A stretch of DNA of 64,000 bases from Amphiura filiformis (Eukaryota; Echinodermata; Ophiuroidea; Amphilepidida; Amphiuridae): NCBI RefSeq assembly GCF_039555335.1, contig NC_092637.1, positions 3,498,472 through 3,562,471 of the forward strand, written 5' to 3'. Below, piece after piece: positions 60,290-64,000 of this stretch. Each line of letters opens with the position of its first letter. Within the stretch, counting starts at the first letter, position 1. Below the pieces are notes generated by a model. It did no database searches. It was not told where the DNA came from and saw only the letters and a list, made by a program, of their open reading frames with translations. A program made the position numbers and the translations under genes.

Positions 60290-60785
60290 ATTTGGTCTAA
60301 AACCCTTTGGTCTAATATCCATTTCGTCTATATCCATTTCGTCTAAGTCTATAATAGGTCTATATCCACTACGTCCAATAATCATTTGGTCCTATAACCA
60401 TTTGCTCCGATAACCATTTGGTCCGATAAACATTTAGTCTAATAACCATTAAGTCTAAAACCATTTAGTCTAACAACCATTTAGTCTAATACCCATTTGG
60501 TCTACAAACCATTTTAGTCTTACAATCATTTAGTTTATTAATAAATAGACGAAATTGTATTAGACTAACTGGTTACTAGATCATACGAGTATTAGGCCTA
60601 ACGGTTATTAGACCAAACGGTTATTAGACCAATCGGTTAAAGAAGAAATATTAGACCAAATGGTTTTTAGACTCTATGGTTAGTAGACATATCAGTTATT
60701 AGACCACACAATATTAGACTAAATAGACATTAGACTATATGATTATTAGACTAAGCGGTAATTAGCCTTTCTGGTAATAGACCAA
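60290..60785. repeat. Mirror-arranged minisatellite (about 16-bp unit)
   Basis: Degenerate units of the type 'aaccatttagtctaat' run in plus orientation to about 60545. They are followed by units of the complementary type ('attagaccaaacggtt') to 60785. The whole forms a repeat-built palindrome. A few units of the second orientation reappear at 61603-61660. Confidence 0.85.
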
Positions 60786-61602
60786 TTCGTCGGGTGCATC
60801 ACATACTGGCCTATCTTGATTTTTTTACTTTTTTGAGAAAATTGGTATATAGATTTTATTTACGGAGTTCTTCCAACACAACAAATTACAGACTTCAATT
60901 TTTCCTAGATAATTAGTTATAAAATGTTACATTTAAACTATCTATGATTTTGACAAAATACGTGTTTCACATACTGATCTATCTCGAAAAAAACAGGCAT
61001 TTCTAGAAAATCGCAATTGAAAATCTTCGTATTAAGTTTACCTTTCTATAATTTAATTAGATGAAGGATTTTCATGAAAGTGGTTTAAAATTAAAGCATA
61101 TACTTAACAGATTTAGTAAAGTGGAATCTTTAATTATATTTACGTATGCAATATTGCTTAAAACTACACTTAAGTAGTAGTTCTGTATGTAAAATCGTTA
61201 ATTTCCCAATATCGTATTGAAAGTGCATTACATACTGGTCTATCTCGAGATAGACCAGTATGTGATGCGTCTAAAGTCACGTCATTGTTCGCGAAATCGA
61301 GATAGCCCCAAGATAGACCAGTATGAAATGCAATTTAAATACGATATCGGGAAATTATATATTTTTACATACAGAACTACAACTTTAGTGTAGTTTTAAG
61401 CAATATTGCATCGGTAATATAATTCAAGATTCCACTTAAATAAATCTGTAAAGTATATGCTTTAATTTTAAACCACTTTCATTAAAATCCATAGTCTAAT
61501 TAAATTATAGGAAGATTAACTTAATACGAAGATTTTCAATTGCAATTTTCTCGAAATGAGTGTTTTTCGAGATAGACCAGTATGTGATGCGTCCGACGAA
61601 TT
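60786..61602. mobile_element. Multi-level palindromic element
   Basis: The ends 'ttcgtcgggtgcatcacata' and its complement at about 61583-61602 enclose two long inverted arms (about 61008-61228 and 61318-61555). The centre is a perfect 32-bp palindrome at 61231-61262 (catactggtctatctc and its complement). The 'atactggtctatct' word occurs six times, at both ends, in both arms and at the centre. No gene is present. Confidence 0.8.
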
Positions 61603-61973
61603 GAATATAGACTAAACTGGAATTAGACAAAATGGTATTAGACCAAATAGCAATAAACCGTTTTCATTGATAACGAATGAGGCTGACACATCAAAATTCA
61701 GCACAAAATTCAAATAATTTGTACATGTATTGTATAACATGTCATTAAATATACATTGTGGAAATTTTAAAAGTATCTAATATTAGATTTGGAAGAGGCA
61801 AGCTTTTCAATAAACATCAAAACTGATGGGTACCAATCATTTTGATACAGTTTGTATGCAATGAACCAATGAAGAAAAAAGTTCCACCCATGGGAACATA
61901 TTTTTAATGACCATGACCAAATCAATAATATTGTTTTTATAAAAAAACTAAATCAAATATTAACCCTCTTTAA

Positions 61974-62626
61974 GGGATCTGGAATGAGCGTTTTGGGCGT
62001 TTCGACAGTATTTTTTGTGGGGCATGAGAGCACATCAGACATATCGAATTGCATTCTGAATACGAAGAATGTCTTTCTGATATCAAATAATTTTCATTTT
62101 TTGAAATTCACGATATAATACAAATTTTATGACAAGTTATTAAAACTTGATATTTTTCACATTTTTGATATATAACAGTCCTCGAAGTAAATTTTATAAA
62201 TCTAATGAATCTTAGAGTGTATGTAGCTGGGAGGAAAAGCCGACGATCAATTGAAAATGTTGACCTTTCATATTGAATTTTTTTTTCCCCAAAAAGACCT
62301 ATTTTTTGTTTGGTGTTTTGGGAAAAAATCCATATCTTCAATACGAAAGGTCAACATTTTCAATTGATCGTCGGCTTTTCATCCCACCTACATACACTTT
62401 AAGTATAAATCATCAGATTTATAAAGTTTACTTCGATTACTGTTAAATATCAAAAATATCAATTTTTAATCATTTGCCATAAAATGTGTATTACATTGCG
62501 AATTTTAAAAAATCAAAATTATTTGATATCAGAAGGACATTCTTCGTATTCAGAATGCAGTTCGATATGTCTGATGTGCTCTAACGTCCCAAAATAAATA
62601 CTGTCTAAACGTTCATACCCCATCCC
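61974..62626. mobile_element. TTAA-flanked long-hairpin MITE, copy 2
   Basis: Full-length copy of the family at 9109-9769, with TTAA at 61970-61973 and 62627-62630. The arms pair along nearly the whole element, with the centre near 62300. Confidence 0.8.
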
Positions 62627-63072
62627 TTAAAGCCATATTATAACATTTCTTTAACAATAGATTAGTATTTATTTTCCATAAAATGTTAGCTTTTACCGTC
62701 AGGTATGTCCCTATTTAATTTTGAGCCGAACAAGTGAGGTAAAGCAAAGAAAATTGGAATTTACTAATAGCACCAATGCATGTTACTCCGGCGATTGTAA
62801 TACAGTACGATCCTCTGGCGCGTGTGTGTCCAGCACGCCGTGTACGTAGTACTGTGTTATGAAAAACACACACGACTAATATTTCCATCGTAATAATAAA
62901 ACGACGGTTCCATCGGTTTATTCAAAATCACGGATTTTGACAAAACTACAGCACATAAAGTCTTGATTTTTGCAGAAAATCTGTATTTACTAAAGTATAT
63001 TACAATCGTGTAAAACCTGAATTAAAATGTTTTTTAGGGGGTTCTTCTCAGCAAATGTTATTATGGCTTTAA

Positions 63073-63327
63073 GGGGGTACTACACCCCTGCCCAATTTTG
63101 TGCCTATTTTTGCATTTTTCACAAAAAAGATATGTATATTATAGGGGCAAGGACTACAACTACTGCACTGGAAATTTTAAATCAATAACTACTTACTTTG
63201 AGTTGCTGAATTTTCAGTACAGAAGTTGTAGTCCTTGCCCCTATAATATACATATCTTACTCGTCACTCGTCGTTTTGAGAAAAATGCAAAAATAGGCAC
63301 ACAATTGGCCAGGGGTGTAGTAGCCCC
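63073..63327. mobile_element. TTAA-type palindromic MITE, short copy
   Basis: Starts after TTAA (63069-63072) with 'gggggtactacacccctgcc' and ends with its complement followed by TTAT. The inner arms around 'ataggggcaaggactacaac' pair. It is the same family as 37349-38437. Confidence 0.75.
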
Positions 63328-64000
63328 TTATTGGTACATGAACTGTTTCATTCTAGTTCGTTGTATATGTAAGAAAGTGCAGATTAATTTACTTTTCATT
63401 TCAAGTCTCTAGCATTGGTAGTTTTTGAGATATATTGTCTGCAAGCTTATAATGTGCGGAAACGGGTCATATGACCCATCAAATGCAATGTATTTTAAAT
63501 TCAATTCTCTTTGATGTTACTATATAGGTCTATGTAATACCAACTTACCACAAAGCATAAAAAAAAACATTTTTTTTTTGCATTTTGTGAAGAAATTGGA
63601 CAAAGTGGTATGCAAAATGAAGGGGCAAAGCTTCTCCTTTTATTGGTGGCATCGGTATCAATGTAGCCTACATGCTTTTAAAGGTAACAGCCAAAAGGTG
63701 GTACATCACTGATGTTTTAAATTAACTTCATTTTGTGAAAGCTTACTATCAACGGATTTCGTTAAAAATTTAGATATGTTACACATTAGGAAAATAATGT
63801 TGATATGTTAAATGGGAATAAGTGGTTCCTGGTTTCTTTTATGACTTCATGAACTTGGTGCTATACACCTATCAAAAAACGAACTGTTCAGGACATGGAG
63901 TGATGAACTTATTTATGCACTTCATAAATTTGCAACAAAAAAAGAAGAGGGGTACTGATGAAAATCATGGTATTATACCCCCTTAATAAATTGCAGTCTC
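63328..64000. other. No gene seen
   Basis: AT-rich sequence with short frames only. The last bases ('ttataccccctta') may be the edge of another copy of the TTAA family. Confidence 0.45.

Noticed and set aside
62108-62341. Minus-strand open frame of 77 residues
   Set aside because: Lies wholly inside the long-hairpin MITE.

Overview
The window looks like AT-rich genomic DNA of an invertebrate animal, most likely a marine deuterostome such as an echinoderm. The grounds are a class A peptide-receptor gene, two intron-rich genes for secreted or surface cysteine-rich proteins (Ly6/uPAR, Kazal and EGF modules), GT-AG introns, tRNA-derived SINEs, LINE and Ty3/gypsy relics, and very many short inverted-repeat DNA elements. 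The species is a guess. There are no bacterial-style operons. One assembly gap (57 N) lies at 8010-8066.

Layout. 1-14 kb is gene-free and consists of nested DNA elements. Inverted arms of about 640 bp at 1382-4440 and 12943-13570 face each other. The left arm is split by a 2.4-kb foldback element (1535-3940), which itself carries a hAT-like MITE (3164-3481). Between the arms sits another inverted-repeat element (6561-9880) with a 15-bp motif repeated ten times, itself interrupted by a TTAA-flanked hairpin MITE. 14-22 kb holds a SINE, dispersed repeats and a 145-bp satellite. 22.8-24 kb carries a complete single-exon GPCR on the minus strand. 27.6-30 kb holds a frameshifted LINE reverse transcriptase and a decayed Ty3/gypsy integrase. 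30-36 kb is again MITE-rich.

From 36.3 to 58.3 kb, on the plus strand, I could assemble two genes by splice sites and reading frame. The first (36353 to about 46290) encodes a signal peptide, a Thr-rich linker and a ten-cysteine Ly6/uPAR (LU) domain split over two exons. The second (48157-58342) encodes a 517-residue secreted protein: signal peptide, two copies of a six-cysteine module I do not recognise, a Kazal domain, a third copy of that module, an EGF-like domain and a short Cys-rich tail. Every intron in both genes is phase 1, so every internal exon is a 1-1 module that can be shuffled or alternatively spliced without loss of frame. This pair is the most interesting content of the window and may be one complex locus with alternative first exons.

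58.4-64 kb has no recognised gene. It holds further MITEs and a striking multi-level palindrome with a minisatellite (60290-61670). Most other open frames in the window are short and AT-driven, or lie in repeats; I did not annotate them.
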